From positions 806,001 to 870,000 of the forward strand of contig NZ_RAHX01000001.1 of NCBI RefSeq assembly GCF_003605475.1: a stretch of 64,000 bases of DNA, read 5' to 3'. Origin of the DNA: Aurantiacibacter aquimixticola (GTDB lineage: Bacteria; Pseudomonadota; Alphaproteobacteria; Sphingomonadales; Sphingomonadaceae). The position numbers were made by a program, and so were the translations under genes. The notes under the pieces were generated by a model. The model was not told the DNA's origin and made no database searches. It saw only the letters and a list, made by a program, of their open reading frames with translations. Numbering within the stretch: the stretch's first letter is position 1; each line of letters starts with the position of its first letter. Below, piece by piece: positions 52,383 through 61,669 of this stretch.

Positions 52383-53120
52383 ATGAAATTGTCTACCTCG
52401 GCGGCCACCGCCCTCGCCCTGCTCACCGCGCCTGTAATGGCGCAGGACAAGGACTGGAATTTCAGCGATGGCGTCGATGACGAGCGCTGGTCCCTGCTCA
52501 ACACCGATTACGCCCTTTGCGATGCCGGACTGAACCAGTCGCCGATCGATCTTGGCACGCCAAACGCCGTCGGCGACGTGCAGCTTTCTCACAATTACGG
52601 CCCTGCCAATGGCACGATGGCGCTCGGTGAAGAGAAGGTGCAAGTCAATTTCGGCGAAGGCATGGGCATGAATTCTGGCGGCACCATGTTCAATCTTATC
52701 CAGGTGCATTTCCATACGCCCGCCGAACACGCCATTGATGGTGAGCGCCAGCCGCTCGTTGCGCACTTCGTGCATGCCACGGATGACGGCAAGCTCGGCG
52801 TGTTGGGTGTAACCTTTGCCGAAGGCGCAGCCAATCCGGCGCTCGCGCAGATCATGCCGCATCTGGGCGATGCAAGCGTGCACAACGGCATGGAAGTGAG
52901 CTTCGACATCACCGACATGGTGCCCGAAGACCTCGGTGTCTATCGCTACATGGGCTCGCTCACCACGCCGCCTTGCAGCGAGGGCGTGAACTGGCACGTC
53001 GCCGAAACCGTGCTGAGCGCGAGCGCAGAGCAGATCCGCGCCATATACGACGCGCTCGGCCCGAGCGCGCGTTCGCTCCAGCCGCAGGGCAATCGCCTGG
53101 TGGTCGCTCCTGTCAACTGA
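52383..53120 (+). CDS. Secreted alpha-type carbonic anhydrase
   Basis: This 245-residue enzyme hydrates CO2 to bicarbonate. A signal peptide (about residues 1-20, ending PVMAQ) sends it to the periplasm. The zinc ligands are His109 and His111 (LIQVHFHTPAEH) and His128 (LVAHFVHAT). Cys46 and the Cys of TTPPCSEGVNW can form the disulfide usual in bacterial alpha enzymes, and NQSPIDL is conserved. The ATG at 52383 is preceded by GGAGAG; the longer in-frame upstream stretch lacks a signal. A terminator follows the stop. Confidence 0.93.
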   Translation: MKLSTSAATALALLTAPVMAQDKDWNFSDGVDDERWSLLNTDYALCDAGLNQSPIDLGTPNAVGDVQLSHNYGPANGTMALGEEKVQVNFGEGMGMNSGGTMFNLIQVHFHTPAEHAIDGERQPLVAHFVHATDDGKLGVLGVTFAEGAANPALAQIMPHLGDASVHNGMEVSFDITDMVPEDLGVYRYMGSLTTPPCSEGVNWHVAETVLSASAEQIRAIYDALGPSARSLQPQGNRLVVAPVN

Positions 53121-53140
53121 CGCATCACATGAATAACGAG

Positions 53141-53171
53141 AAACGGGGCGTGGGAAACCGCGCCCCGTTTT
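53141..53171 (+). terminator. Rho-independent terminator of the carbonic anhydrase gene
   Basis: A 10-bp stem AAACGGGGCG/CGCCCCGTTT with a 10-nt loop ends in four T residues, 20 bases after the stop codon. Confidence 0.88.
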
Positions 53172-53233
53172 CGTGCCGGCCATCGATCGCGCAAGCTTCC
53201 GGCACCGTTCGCGGCTTTGCGCATTGAAGCGCC

Positions 53234-54049
53234 ATGGACATCGTTGCGCTGCTTTCCGATCCCGCCGCCTGGCTGGCCCTGCTCACGCTCATCGCCCTGG
53301 AAGTCGTCCTCGGCGTCGACAACCTCATCTTCATCGCGATCCTTTCAAACAAGCTGCCCGAGCATCAGCAGCAGCGCGCCCGACGCATCGGTCTCTCGCT
53401 GGCGCTCATCATGCGCATCGGAATGCTGATGCTGATTGGCTGGATCGTCACACTGCAGGAGCCGCTATTCGATCTCGGCATCGTCGGCCCGCCCGTGGAG
53501 GGCACGAACAAGGCCAGTTTCGAAACGGCCTTCTCGGGCCGCGATCTTATCCTGCTGGCGGGTGGGCTGTTCCTGCTTTGGAAAGCCACAAAGGAAATCC
53601 ATCACTCGATGGAGCCGGCGGACAATAGCGGCGATCTGCTCGACAAGACGCCGGACATGAAGGATCTTGCAAAAGCAAGCTTCGGCTCCGTTATCGCGCA
53701 AATCGTTGCCATTGATCTCGTCTTCTCGGTCGATTCCATCCTTACCGCCGTGGGCATGACCGATGAAATCCCGATCATGGTCACCGCCGTCGTGATCACC
53801 GTCGGCGTGATGATGGTCGCCGCAGATCCGCTCGCCCGCTTCATCGAGAAAAATCCGACGCTGGTGATGCTCGCCCTCGCCTTCCTCGTGATGATCGGCC
53901 TGGTGCTGATTGCCGACGGGCTCGGCTTCCATGTGCCCAAGGGCTACATCTACGCGGCGATGGGATTCAGCGTCGGCGTGGAATTGCTGAACATGGTACA
54001 GCGCAATCGCCGGGCGCGCATTGCAGCGGAGAAAAGAGCGGCGACCTAA
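53234..54049 (+). CDS. TerC-family integral membrane protein
   Basis: A 271-residue protein with seven hydrophobic helices. The TerC hallmarks are [13 protein letters not shown] in the first third and [18 protein letters not shown] in the second half, each with a conserved Asp in the membrane. The family is linked to metal ion handling (for example manganese export during protein secretion) and to tellurite resistance. It is close to the DUF475 gene at 57 kb, a distant relative. The ion here is unknown. Confidence 0.9.
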   Translation: MDIVALLSDPAAWLALLTLIALEVVLGVDNLIFIAILSNKLPEHQQQRARRIGLSLALIMRIGMLMLIGWIVTLQEPLFDLGIVGPPVEGTNKASFETAFSGRDLILLAGGLFLLWKATKEIHHSMEPADNSGDLLDKTPDMKDLAKASFGSVIAQIVAIDLVFSVDSILTAVGMTDEIPIMVTAVVITVGVMMVAADPLARFIEKNPTLVMLALAFLVMIGLVLIADGLGFHVPKGYIYAAMGFSVGVELLNMVQRNRRARIAAEKRAAT

Positions 54050-54100
54050 GGCGCGGAACGGTGCCCTTTCTTGTCCGTTATTCGGGCAAAGGAGAACCCC

Positions 54101-54568
54101 ATGAGTGACCGTGAAGAATTGAAGACCGACTTCTGGAAATCGCTGGCCGACAGCCCCTTCGTATTTCTGCAGCGCGACGCTGCGCCCGAAGATGCCATTC
54201 CAATGACTGCGCAGCTGGACAAGGATGCCGACAGCACGATCTGGTTCTTCACCACCAAGGACAACAGCCTTGCCCAGGGCGGCCCTGCCACTGTGACCTT
54301 TGCCAGCAAGGGCCACGACATGTTCGCACGCATAAAGGGCACTCTGAGCGAGGAACACAGCCGCGAACGGCTCGAGAAGCAGTGGAGCAAGCCCGTCGAG
54401 GCCTGGTACGAAGGCGGCAAGGACGATCCGAACCTGCTGATGCTGCGTATGGACCTCGGCAAGGCGGAGATCTGGGGCGACCTTGGCGCGGTCGACACCG
54501 TGAAAATGCTGCTCGGCTTCGACGTGCGCGAAGACGCCAAGGAAGAAAACATCGAGACGGTGCTCTGA
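54101..54568 (+). CDS. Pyridoxamine 5'-phosphate oxidase-like general stress protein
   Basis: A 155-residue split-barrel flavin-binding protein of the general stress protein 26 type. It starts MSDREELKTDFWKSLADSPF, has the AEDAIPMTAQL-like APEDAIPMTAQLD and IWFFTTKDNSLAQGG, then VEAWYEGGKDDPNLLMLRM. Binding of FMN or FAD is likely; the physiological reaction is not known. AAAGGAGA precedes the ATG. It follows terC by 51 bases and is probably on the same transcript. Confidence 0.88.
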   Translation: MSDREELKTDFWKSLADSPFVFLQRDAAPEDAIPMTAQLDKDADSTIWFFTTKDNSLAQGGPATVTFASKGHDMFARIKGTLSEEHSRERLEKQWSKPVEAWYEGGKDDPNLLMLRMDLGKAEIWGDLGAVDTVKMLLGFDVREDAKEENIETVL

Positions 54569-54614
54569 CACCGACTGAATAACGCGGACAAACGTATGCG
54601 TTCGTCACGCGCGT

Positions 54615-54655
54615 GAGAGCCGCCGCTCCGTAGGGAACGGTGGCTCTCTTCATTT
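54615..54655 (+). terminator. Probable terminator between the stress protein and the symporter genes
   Basis: A stem GAGAGCC-CCG with CGG-GGCTCTC, interrupted by single unpaired bases, is followed by TTCATTT. It lies about 46 bases after the stress-protein stop, between convergent genes, and may serve either. Confidence 0.5.
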
Positions 54656-54663
54656 GCGTCGTG

Positions 54664-56097
54664 TCAGTCGCCGAGCAAGCCGGGTACGAGGCCGAGGAGC
54701 AGCACGAGGCCGACGGCAATCGGGCATAGCCAGGCGACGAGGAAGCGCCACAGCATGAACATGCCGCCATCGAGGCCAGTCTGCTGTTCGATCAGGCGGC
54801 GGTCCGCCATCCAGCCGGTGAAGATCGCGACCAAGAACGCGCCAAGCGGCAGCATGATCTTGCCGGTCACGCCATCCAGCGCATCGAGAATGTCGTTCTC
54901 GGCAAATACGTCCCAAAAAGCCAGAGGGCGCACATCCGACAGGATATTATAGCCCAGCGCGCAGATGACGCCGATACCGAAAGCAACGAGGCCAACCATG
55001 ATGGCAGCGATCGGGCGCCGGATGCGGAAACGGTCGATCACCCAGGCTGTCGGCCCTTCCAGCAGAGAGATCGAGCTCGTCAGCGCCGCAAAGAAGATCA
55101 GCACGAAGAAAACGAGGCCGATGAGCGATCCGGCCGGCATGGAGCTGAATGCGATGGGCAGCGTCTGGAAGATAAGCGCAGGCCCTGCCGCCGGGTCGAG
55201 CCCGACGGCGAAGACGATCGGAAAGATCATAAGGCCGGCCAGGATCGCGACAAGAGTATCGGCCACGGCGATCATAGCGGCCGTCGGCGCCAGATTTACA
55301 TCGCGGGTAATGTAGGCGCCGTAAGTCAGCAATCCACCGGCGGCGAGGCTGAGCGAGAACAGTGCCTGTCCCAGCGCCTCGTTCAACGCGATCGGGTTAA
55401 GTTTGCTGAAGTCGGGGGTGAACAGGAATTTGACGGCCTGCGCAAACTCTCCCGTAAAAGCGCCGTAGGTCGTTACGATGACGAGCAATACGAAAAAGGT
55501 CGGCATCAGCCATTTCGCCGCTTTCTCGATGCCGTCGCTGACACCGCTGGCGACGATCCAGATCGTCGCGCCCATGAAAATCGCGTGCAGCAGGATCAGT
55601 TTGCCTGGGCTGGCGAAGAGATCGCCCATCCGACCGGTGATCTGTTCCTGCGTTTCTCCGGCGAAAGCCACCGAGAAGGGCGCACCGGAGAACAACGCAC
55701 CGAACCAGTCTTCGCCTGCGACAAACACGTAATTGATAACCCAGCCTGCGACGACCGAGTAAAAGGACAGGATTAGGAAACCAGCCAGGATCTGCAGCGC
55801 GCCGACACCCTTCCAGAGCTCCGACCGCTTGGAGTGCACGGCGACATTTCGCACCGATCCGATTGCGTCCTCTCCACCGGCGCGGCCCAGCAGGATTTCC
55901 GAAAGAACTAGCGGCAATCCGAGCAGGATGACAAAACCGATATAGACGAGGACGAAAGCGCCGCCGCCATTCTCGCCCGCAAGTGTCGGAAATCGCCAGA
56001 TATTACCGAGCCCGACAGCCGCTCCGACCGCTGCCAGAATGAAAGCGCTACGCGACGACCAGTGGTCGCCGGTCGATCCGGCTTGCGTGAGTGCCAT
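54664..56097 (-). CDS. Sodium-dependent neurotransmitter-type symporter (NSS/SNF family)
   Basis: A 477-residue inner-membrane transporter with about twelve hydrophobic helices. The first helix carries the family signature AAVGLGNIWRFPTLAGENGG, which forms part of the sodium and substrate sites. Other conserved parts include the helix-6 region (SLAAGGLLTYGAY). Bacterial members (LeuT type) mostly import amino acids with sodium. The substrate is not predictable here. It is divergent from panB. Confidence 0.92.
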   Translation of the reverse strand: MALTQAGSTGDHWSSRSAFILAAVGAAVGLGNIWRFPTLAGENGGGAFVLVYIGFVILLGLPLVLSEILLGRAGGEDAIGSVRNVAVHSKRSELWKGVGALQILAGFLILSFYSVVAGWVINYVFVAGEDWFGALFSGAPFSVAFAGETQEQITGRMGDLFASPGKLILLHAIFMGATIWIVASGVSDGIEKAAKWLMPTFFVLLVIVTTYGAFTGEFAQAVKFLFTPDFSKLNPIALNEALGQALFSLSLAAGGLLTYGAYITRDVNLAPTAAMIAVADTLVAILAGLMIFPIVFAVGLDPAAGPALIFQTLPIAFSSMPAGSLIGLVFFVLIFFAALTSSISLLEGPTAWVIDRFRIRRPIAAIMVGLVAFGIGVICALGYNILSDVRPLAFWDVFAENDILDALDGVTGKIMLPLGAFLVAIFTGWMADRRLIEQQTGLDGGMFMLWRFLVAWLCPIAVGLVLLLGLVPGLLGD

Positions 56098-56186
56098 GTG
56101 GTGTTTGTCCTCCGACCCCTTTGATTTCAGACCTTTTGCATCGAAAATGGAGTCGCGTCGAGGGGGCTGTCTGATAAAGAGCGCGC

Positions 56187-57059
56187 ATGTCCACCACCTT
56201 CACGCTCGACACCGCCACCAGCCGCGCCAATCCCACCCCGCAGCCGATGCGGCGTCTCACCGTGCCGAAAATTCGCGCGCGCAAGTCGGATGGCGTCACG
56301 CAGGAGCCCGTGGTGATGCTTACGGCATATACGGCTCGCCAGGCGCAATTGCTCGATCCGCACTGCGACATGCTGCTTGTCGGCGACTCGCTGGGCCAGG
56401 TGATATATGGACTGCCCTCCACCATTCCGGTGACAATGGAGATGATGGCGAACCACGCTGCCGCCGTCGTGCGCGGTAGCTATCACGCCGTGGTCGTCGT
56501 CGACATGCCGTTTGGCGCGTACGAAGCCTCACCCGAAACCGCATTCGCAGCTGCCGCCAGGTTGCTGAAGGAAAGCGGCGCGGCCGCGGTGAAGCTGGAA
56601 GGCGGGGAGGCGATGGCCGAAACGGTCGCCTTCATGACCCAGCGCGGCATTCCGGTGATGGGCCATGTCGGGCTTACCCCGCAGGCGGTGAACGTGCTCG
56701 GCGGCTATGCAGCGCGCGGGCGCAGCGATGCAGAAGCGGACAAGATCGTCGGCGATGCGAAGGCCTTGGATGAAGCAGAAGCTTTCGCCATCGTGGTCGA
56801 AGGCGTGCTGGAGCCGATCGCCATTGCCATAACACAGGGCGTCTCCTGCCCCACCATCGGCATCGGCGCATCGGCGCAATGCGACGGGCAGGTGCTGGTG
56901 ACCGAAGACATGCTGGGCATGTTCGAGCGGGTGCCGCGCTTCGTGAAGAAATATCACGATATTGGCTCGATCATTGAAGAAACCGCTGCCACATACGCCC
57001 GCGAAGTGCGCGAACGCAGCTTCCCCGGGCCGGACCAGCTTTACCAACCCAAGGGTTGA
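56187..57059 (+). CDS. panB: 3-Methyl-2-oxobutanoate hydroxymethyltransferase
   Basis: PanB adds a hydroxymethyl group from 5,10-methylene-THF to 2-oxoisovalerate, giving ketopantoate for pantothenate and CoA. The 290-residue protein has [16 protein letters not shown], the metal site [31 protein letters not shown] and [15 protein letters not shown]. An N-terminal extension of about 25 residues precedes the core. No panC is adjacent. Confidence 0.95.
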   Translation: MSTTFTLDTATSRANPTPQPMRRLTVPKIRARKSDGVTQEPVVMLTAYTARQAQLLDPHCDMLLVGDSLGQVIYGLPSTIPVTMEMMANHAAAVVRGSYHAVVVVDMPFGAYEASPETAFAAAARLLKESGAAAVKLEGGEAMAETVAFMTQRGIPVMGHVGLTPQAVNVLGGYAARGRSDAEADKIVGDAKALDEAEAFAIVVEGVLEPIAIAITQGVSCPTIGIGASAQCDGQVLVTEDMLGMFERVPRFVKKYHDIGSIIEETAATYAREVRERSFPGPDQLYQPKG

Positions 57060-57111
57060 TAGCGCGCCCCGCGCCCTTCCCGACCATCGACGACCCGCCT
57101 ACGACGCTCCA

Positions 57112-58182
57112 ATGGCAACGCTCCTGCGCTTTTACACATTTTCGCTCGTTTTCACGGCAGCCTGCTTCGGCCTCGGCCTGTGGTATGGCATCGCCACTGC
57201 TGACGATCTTGGCGACGTCCTGAAAGTCCTGTGGATCATCCTGATCCTCTCGATCCTCGAAATTTCACTGAGTTTCGACAATGCCGTCGTGAACGCGACA
57301 GTGCTGCGGGAGATGGATCCGGTCTGGCAGCAGCGCTTTCTGGTGTGGGGCATAGCGATTGCCGTGTTCGGCACGCGCATCGTCTTCCCGCTCGCCATCG
57401 TGGCTATCGCGGCGAATATCGGCCCGGTCGAGGCGATCGATCTCTCGCTCAACGATCCGGAGCGTTACGAGGAGATCGTGTCGGGAGCGCATATCGGGAT
57501 CGCCGGATTCGGCGGTGCCTTCCTGTCCATGGTCGGCCTGAAGTTCTTCTTCGACAGTGACAAGAATGTGCACTGGATCGGCGCGCTGGAACGGCAATTG
57601 GTCAAGGTCGCAGCACTGCCCGCGCTGGAGATCGGCCTACTGCTGGTGGTGATTTGGGCGGTTGCGGCGCAATTGCCGGACGCCGAGGCGCTTACTTTTC
57701 TAATCGCTGGCGTGCTGGGCCTCGTCACCTTTATCGCAGTCGATGCGCTGGGCGAATGGCTCAACATGCGCGAAGAAGCAAAGCGGGCGAGCGGCGCCGT
57801 CGTGCGCTCGGGGCTTGGGGGCTTTCTTTATCTCGAAGTGCTTGACGCCTCGTTCAGCTTCGACGGCGTGATCGGCGCTTTTGCTCTTTCCAACAACATG
57901 GTCATCATCGCGCTCGGCCTCTCCATCGGCGCTATGTTCGTGCGTTCGATGACGATCCACCTCGTCCGCAAGGGCACGCTGGCGCAATATCGCTATCTCG
58001 AGCACGGTGCCTTCTGGGCAATCATCGCTTTGGGCGCGATCATGTTGACCTCGGCGATTTTTCACATCCCCGAGACAATCACCGGCCTCATCGGCGTGGT
58101 CCTGATCGGCCTAAGCCTCTGGTGGTCGGTCCGCCACAATCGCCGCGAAGGCTGTGCGGTGGAGACGATCACCGTCGACTAG
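57112..58182 (+). CDS. DUF475 family (TerC-like) membrane protein
   Basis: A 356-residue protein with about nine hydrophobic helices. Two repeats of an intramembrane acidic motif, LEISLSFDNAVVNA near the N-terminus and LEVLDASFSFDGVIGAF in the second half, are characteristic of DUF475, a branch of the TerC superfamily. LRPGT-like HLVRKGTLAQYRYLEHG is also typical. It is probably an ion transporter. The ATG at 57112 is chosen because upstream in-frame codons run through panB. Confidence 0.88.
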   Translation: MATLLRFYTFSLVFTAACFGLGLWYGIATADDLGDVLKVLWIILILSILEISLSFDNAVVNATVLREMDPVWQQRFLVWGIAIAVFGTRIVFPLAIVAIAANIGPVEAIDLSLNDPERYEEIVSGAHIGIAGFGGAFLSMVGLKFFFDSDKNVHWIGALERQLVKVAALPALEIGLLLVVIWAVAAQLPDAEALTFLIAGVLGLVTFIAVDALGEWLNMREEAKRASGAVVRSGLGGFLYLEVLDASFSFDGVIGAFALSNNMVIIALGLSIGAMFVRSMTIHLVRKGTLAQYRYLEHGAFWAIIALGAIMLTSAIFHIPETITGLIGVVLIGLSLWWSVRHNRREGCAVETITVD

Positions 58183-58190
58183 CGCGCCAC

Positions 58191-59555
58191 TCAGGTCTGC
58201 AGATCGTACTGTTTGAGCAGATCGTACAGCGTCGGTCGACTGATGCCGAGCATCTTGGCGGTGCTGGAAATATTGCCTTCGCTGCGAGCGAGAGCGTGGC
58301 GGATCATCTTGCGATCCGACTGTTCACGCGCACTTTTCAGATTGAGCGCTTCCGGTGTTTCATTATCGTCGCCGTTGAGGTCGAGATCCTCTGCTCCAAT
58401 CAGCTTGCCATCGGCCATGATCACGGCGCGCTTCACGCGGTTTTCCAGTTCCCGCACGTTTCCCGGCCAGCCCCAGGCGTCGATCGCCGCCAGCGCGTCG
58501 GGCGCGAAGCCGGTCACCGCCGGATTCATTTCGTCGGCAAACCGTTTGAGAAAGGCTTTGGCGAGTAGCCCCGCATCGCCGGGGCGCTCGGCCAGCGAGG
58601 GGATCTTTATCACCACTTCGGCCAGACGATAGAACAGGTCTTCGCGAAAGCGGCCATCGCCGATCATCGCTTCCAAGTCCTGATGGGTGGCGCAAACGAT
58701 ACGGGTATCGACCGGAATGGATTTGCGGCCGCCGATCCGCTCGATCGTGCGTTCCTGCAGAAACCGCAGCAACTTCACTTGCAACGGCAGCGGGATGTCG
58801 CCGACTTCGTCCAGAAAGAGCGTACCGCCATCGGCCAGTTCGATCTTGCCTTCGGTCGTTTTCACTGCGCCTGTAAACGCACCCTTTTCGTGCCCGAACA
58901 GCTCGCTTTCAAGCAGGTTTTCCGGGATCGCCGCGCAATTGATGGCGATGAAGTTCCCTTCCCGCCGCTGGCTTGCATCGTGCAGACCTTGGGCGAGCAG
59001 TTCCTTGCCTGTGCCGCTCGCGCCAAGCAACATGACGGAGACATTGGTATTGGCGACCCTCTCGATAGTGCGGGCGACCTTCACCATCTCCGGCGCCGAC
59101 GTGATCAGCCCGCCCAGCACGCGGTTGCCGTCACCCGACTTGGCCGCGAGCGTGCGGTTCTCTTCCTCGATTGCATGCAAGTTGAAGGCACGTTTCACAA
59201 TCAGCCCGAGCTGCTCGATATCGACGGGCTTCTGGTAGAAATCATACGCTCCGCGTTCGACCGCCCCCAGCGCACTCTCGCGCGCGCCATGTCCCGAAGC
59301 GACAATGACCTTCGTATCGGGCTTGATGGCCATGATCTCGTCGAGGACGCGAAAGCCCTCGGTCGTGCCATCCGGATCAGGCGGCAGACCGAGATCGAGC
59401 GTCACCACGGGCGGCTCTTCGGCGCGCAATGCGGCAATGGCGCTGTCGTAGTCGCCGGCAATGCGCACGTCGAATTCTTCATACGCCCATTTCAGCTGCG
59501 CCTGCAGGCCTTCATCGTCCTCGACGATCAGCAATTTGGGTTTGGTCTCGGCCAC
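58191..59555 (-). CDS. prsR: PEP-CTERM-system response regulator (sigma-54 activator) PrsR
   Basis: A 454-residue transcription factor: receiver domain (about 8-125, phospho-Asp in VVTLDLGLP, KPVD), AAA+ sigma-54 interaction domain (about 150-380) with Walker A GASGTGKELLAQ, the sigma-54-binding GAFTGA loop, DGGTLFLDEV and WPGNVRELEN, and a C-terminal Fis-type HTH (ISSTAKMLGISRPTLYDLLK). The order with prsK and an XrtA-type sugar transferase identifies it as PrsR of the exosortase A system, which controls exopolysaccharide and PEP-CTERM genes. The GTG start overlaps the prsK stop by one base. Confidence 0.92.
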   Translation of the reverse strand: MAETKPKLLIVEDDEGLQAQLKWAYEEFDVRIAGDYDSAIAALRAEEPPVVTLDLGLPPDPDGTTEGFRVLDEIMAIKPDTKVIVASGHGARESALGAVERGAYDFYQKPVDIEQLGLIVKRAFNLHAIEEENRTLAAKSGDGNRVLGGLITSAPEMVKVARTIERVANTNVSVMLLGASGTGKELLAQGLHDASQRREGNFIAINCAAIPENLLESELFGHEKGAFTGAVKTTEGKIELADGGTLFLDEVGDIPLPLQVKLLRFLQERTIERIGGRKSIPVDTRIVCATHQDLEAMIGDGRFREDLFYRLAEVVIKIPSLAERPGDAGLLAKAFLKRFADEMNPAVTGFAPDALAAIDAWGWPGNVRELENRVKRAVIMADGKLIGAEDLDLNGDDNETPEALNLKSAREQSDRKMIRHALARSEGNISSTAKMLGISRPTLYDLLKQYDLQT

Positions 59556-61669
59556 TACGCTACCTCTTTCTTTCGATCCTGCATCTGTTGGAGCAGGTCC
59601 AATCTCTGATCACCGGGCAGGAAGATCGCGAAGCGCGTCCCCAGCCCTTCGCGCGATTCCACATCCAGTCGCCCGCCCATCGCGCGCACCAGTTCGCGCG
59701 CCTCGAAGGCGCCGATGCCGAAGCCGCCCTGTTTCGATGAGTGGAACGGCTTGAACAGGCGCGTGCGGATGAATTCGGGCGACATTCCCTCACCCGAATC
59801 GACGATTTCAATCAGTGCGCCGTTTTCCTGCGGGACCAGGCGAAGCTGCACCGGCGTTCCGTCGTCGACCGCCTCGATGGCGTTCTGCACGAGATGAACG
59901 AGCGCCTGTTCCAGCGCCTCAGGATCGGCGCGCACCATCAGGTCGTCCTCGGCAATCAGCGTGATCGAACCCGGCTGGGTGTGATAGCGTGCGGCGATAT
60001 CGCGCAGCATGACGCGCAGCGGCACAGGCTCGATCGCGCCATCGGTGTGGCTGCCATACCGCCCGAGACGTGCCAGCAATCCCTGCAGCTTGTCCGTCGA
60101 ATTGCGCAGAGTAAGGATCATGTCCGCGCGAAATTCCGGCTTGTCCGCGTGCTTTTCAGCGTTGCCGGCTAGCAGCGAAAGCTGGCTGGCAAGGTTCTTG
60201 ATGTCGTGCATGACAAAGGCGATGCGGCGATTGAATTCGTCGAAACGCTGCGCGTCGCCCAGCGCATCCTGGCTCGACTGTTCGGCCAAGTAGCTTGCGA
60301 GCTGCCGTCCGACCACGCGCAGCAGATCGAAATCTTCCCAGTCCAGGCGGCGGGTCAATGGCGGGCGCGCAAGCAGCACGACACCGACGAGCTTTTCGTA
60401 ATGCAGCAACGGGACGAGCGCCCAGCTTTGTTCATGCGTGAACAGCCAGGGTGGGCACGCTGCCGGGGGGATGCCCTCATGATCGCCGCGGCGAATATCG
60501 TCGAGATCGATGATGAATTGGCTTTCCTCGAAAAAGCGCGCTCCCGCTTCGTCGAAGGCTAGCGCGGGCACATCGATATTCGGCCATTGCCAGCGCGCTG
60601 CAAGGGCAAGGCCGCCCTCTTCGCGCGGCGTCAGCAGCAGGCCGGAAGGGCTGTCGGTAATGTCAGCCACCGCCTGCACGGCACGTTCCAGCAGCGGTGG
60701 CGCCTGCGGCCCGGCGCGCCCGATCGTATCGGTAAAGCGCAGCCATTCGGAGCGGTAATCATAGCGATGCTGAAAGAGGTTCTTCGATAGCGTCACGCGC
60801 AGCCAGCCACGCAGGCGCTTCGACGACATCACGGTGAGCGCAACGACGCTGGCGAGCAGCACGAAGCCGGTTTGCAGGATCTTGCCGTAATCGCTTCCGG
60901 CATAAGCGAGCCCCTGTGCGAGGACGACCATCACCACCAGATACGCGCCGATCAGCAGAAGCGAGAAGGACTGGAAAGCGAAGCTGCGCGACGGGCGGAA
61001 GCGCAACTCGCTCTTGTTCCGCAGGAAGCCGACGGCGAGCAGCGTCGTCACGACGAGCAGGGCCAGCGCGCGGAAATCCTCGAGCAGGTCCGGCGTATCC
61101 GAGCCCAGATAGGCGATGGTGTAGAAATTGAGATCGTAGAGGAAGATCGCGCCGAGCGCGGCGGACGGCCAACGCAGGGCCAGGCGCGCCTGTTGCGATG
61201 CCCCGGCAAACAGATTGTGCACCAGCACGAGCGCGCCGATGCACCACAACAATCGCAGGGTCAGGACGATCTGTACGATCAGCGCTTCGGCCTCGGGCTG
61301 TGCCTGACTTTGCAGCCGCGTACCGATGATGGCTAGTTGCGTCATTTCGATAAATGCCAGGGAAGCAACCACCGGCCTGATCGGGCCGAGCCTTTTGTCC
61401 CGGTCATCGTGACCGAACAGGCGATAGAGCATCCACAGCCACGCGAGATTGCTCGTGACCAGAGCCGTATGCGTGATAGGTTCCGCGCGACCGAAGCCCG
61501 CCACGAAAAACGCCCATAGCGCGGCAAAACCCAGCGCAGCAGCGGACGCCTTGATCGCCGGGCCGCGTGCGCGTCCATTGGTTGCGAGCCACAGCGAGAG
61601 CGACGTCGCCGCAATCGCCGCCGCGAGATATGTCAGGAAGACGATGAGCTCCCATGCAATCCCCATCAT
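59555..61669 (-). CDS. prsK: PEP-CTERM-system sensor histidine kinase PrsK
   Basis: A 704-residue kinase. The N-terminal third has about eight membrane helices, then a GAF-like region (about 330-480), a DHp helix with AFVMHDIKNLASQLSLL (phospho-His) and a HATPase with LVHLVQNAIEAVDDG, IVDSGEGMSPEF and GGFGIGAFEARELV. This layout and the HDIKN-type box are typical of PrsK, partner of PrsR. The ATG at 61669 overlaps the stop of the upstream sugar transferase gene (ATGA), so signal pair and transferase are co-expressed. Confidence 0.93.
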   Translation of the reverse strand: MMGIAWELIVFLTYLAAAIAATSLSLWLATNGRARGPAIKASAAALGFAALWAFFVAGFGRAEPITHTALVTSNLAWLWMLYRLFGHDDRDKRLGPIRPVVASLAFIEMTQLAIIGTRLQSQAQPEAEALIVQIVLTLRLLWCIGALVLVHNLFAGASQQARLALRWPSAALGAIFLYDLNFYTIAYLGSDTPDLLEDFRALALLVVTTLLAVGFLRNKSELRFRPSRSFAFQSFSLLLIGAYLVVMVVLAQGLAYAGSDYGKILQTGFVLLASVVALTVMSSKRLRGWLRVTLSKNLFQHRYDYRSEWLRFTDTIGRAGPQAPPLLERAVQAVADITDSPSGLLLTPREEGGLALAARWQWPNIDVPALAFDEAGARFFEESQFIIDLDDIRRGDHEGIPPAACPPWLFTHEQSWALVPLLHYEKLVGVVLLARPPLTRRLDWEDFDLLRVVGRQLASYLAEQSSQDALGDAQRFDEFNRRIAFVMHDIKNLASQLSLLAGNAEKHADKPEFRADMILTLRNSTDKLQGLLARLGRYGSHTDGAIEPVPLRVMLRDIAARYHTQPGSITLIAEDDLMVRADPEALEQALVHLVQNAIEAVDDGTPVQLRLVPQENGALIEIVDSGEGMSPEFIRTRLFKPFHSSKQGGFGIGAFEARELVRAMGGRLDVESREGLGTRFAIFLPGDQRLDLLQQMQDRKKEVA

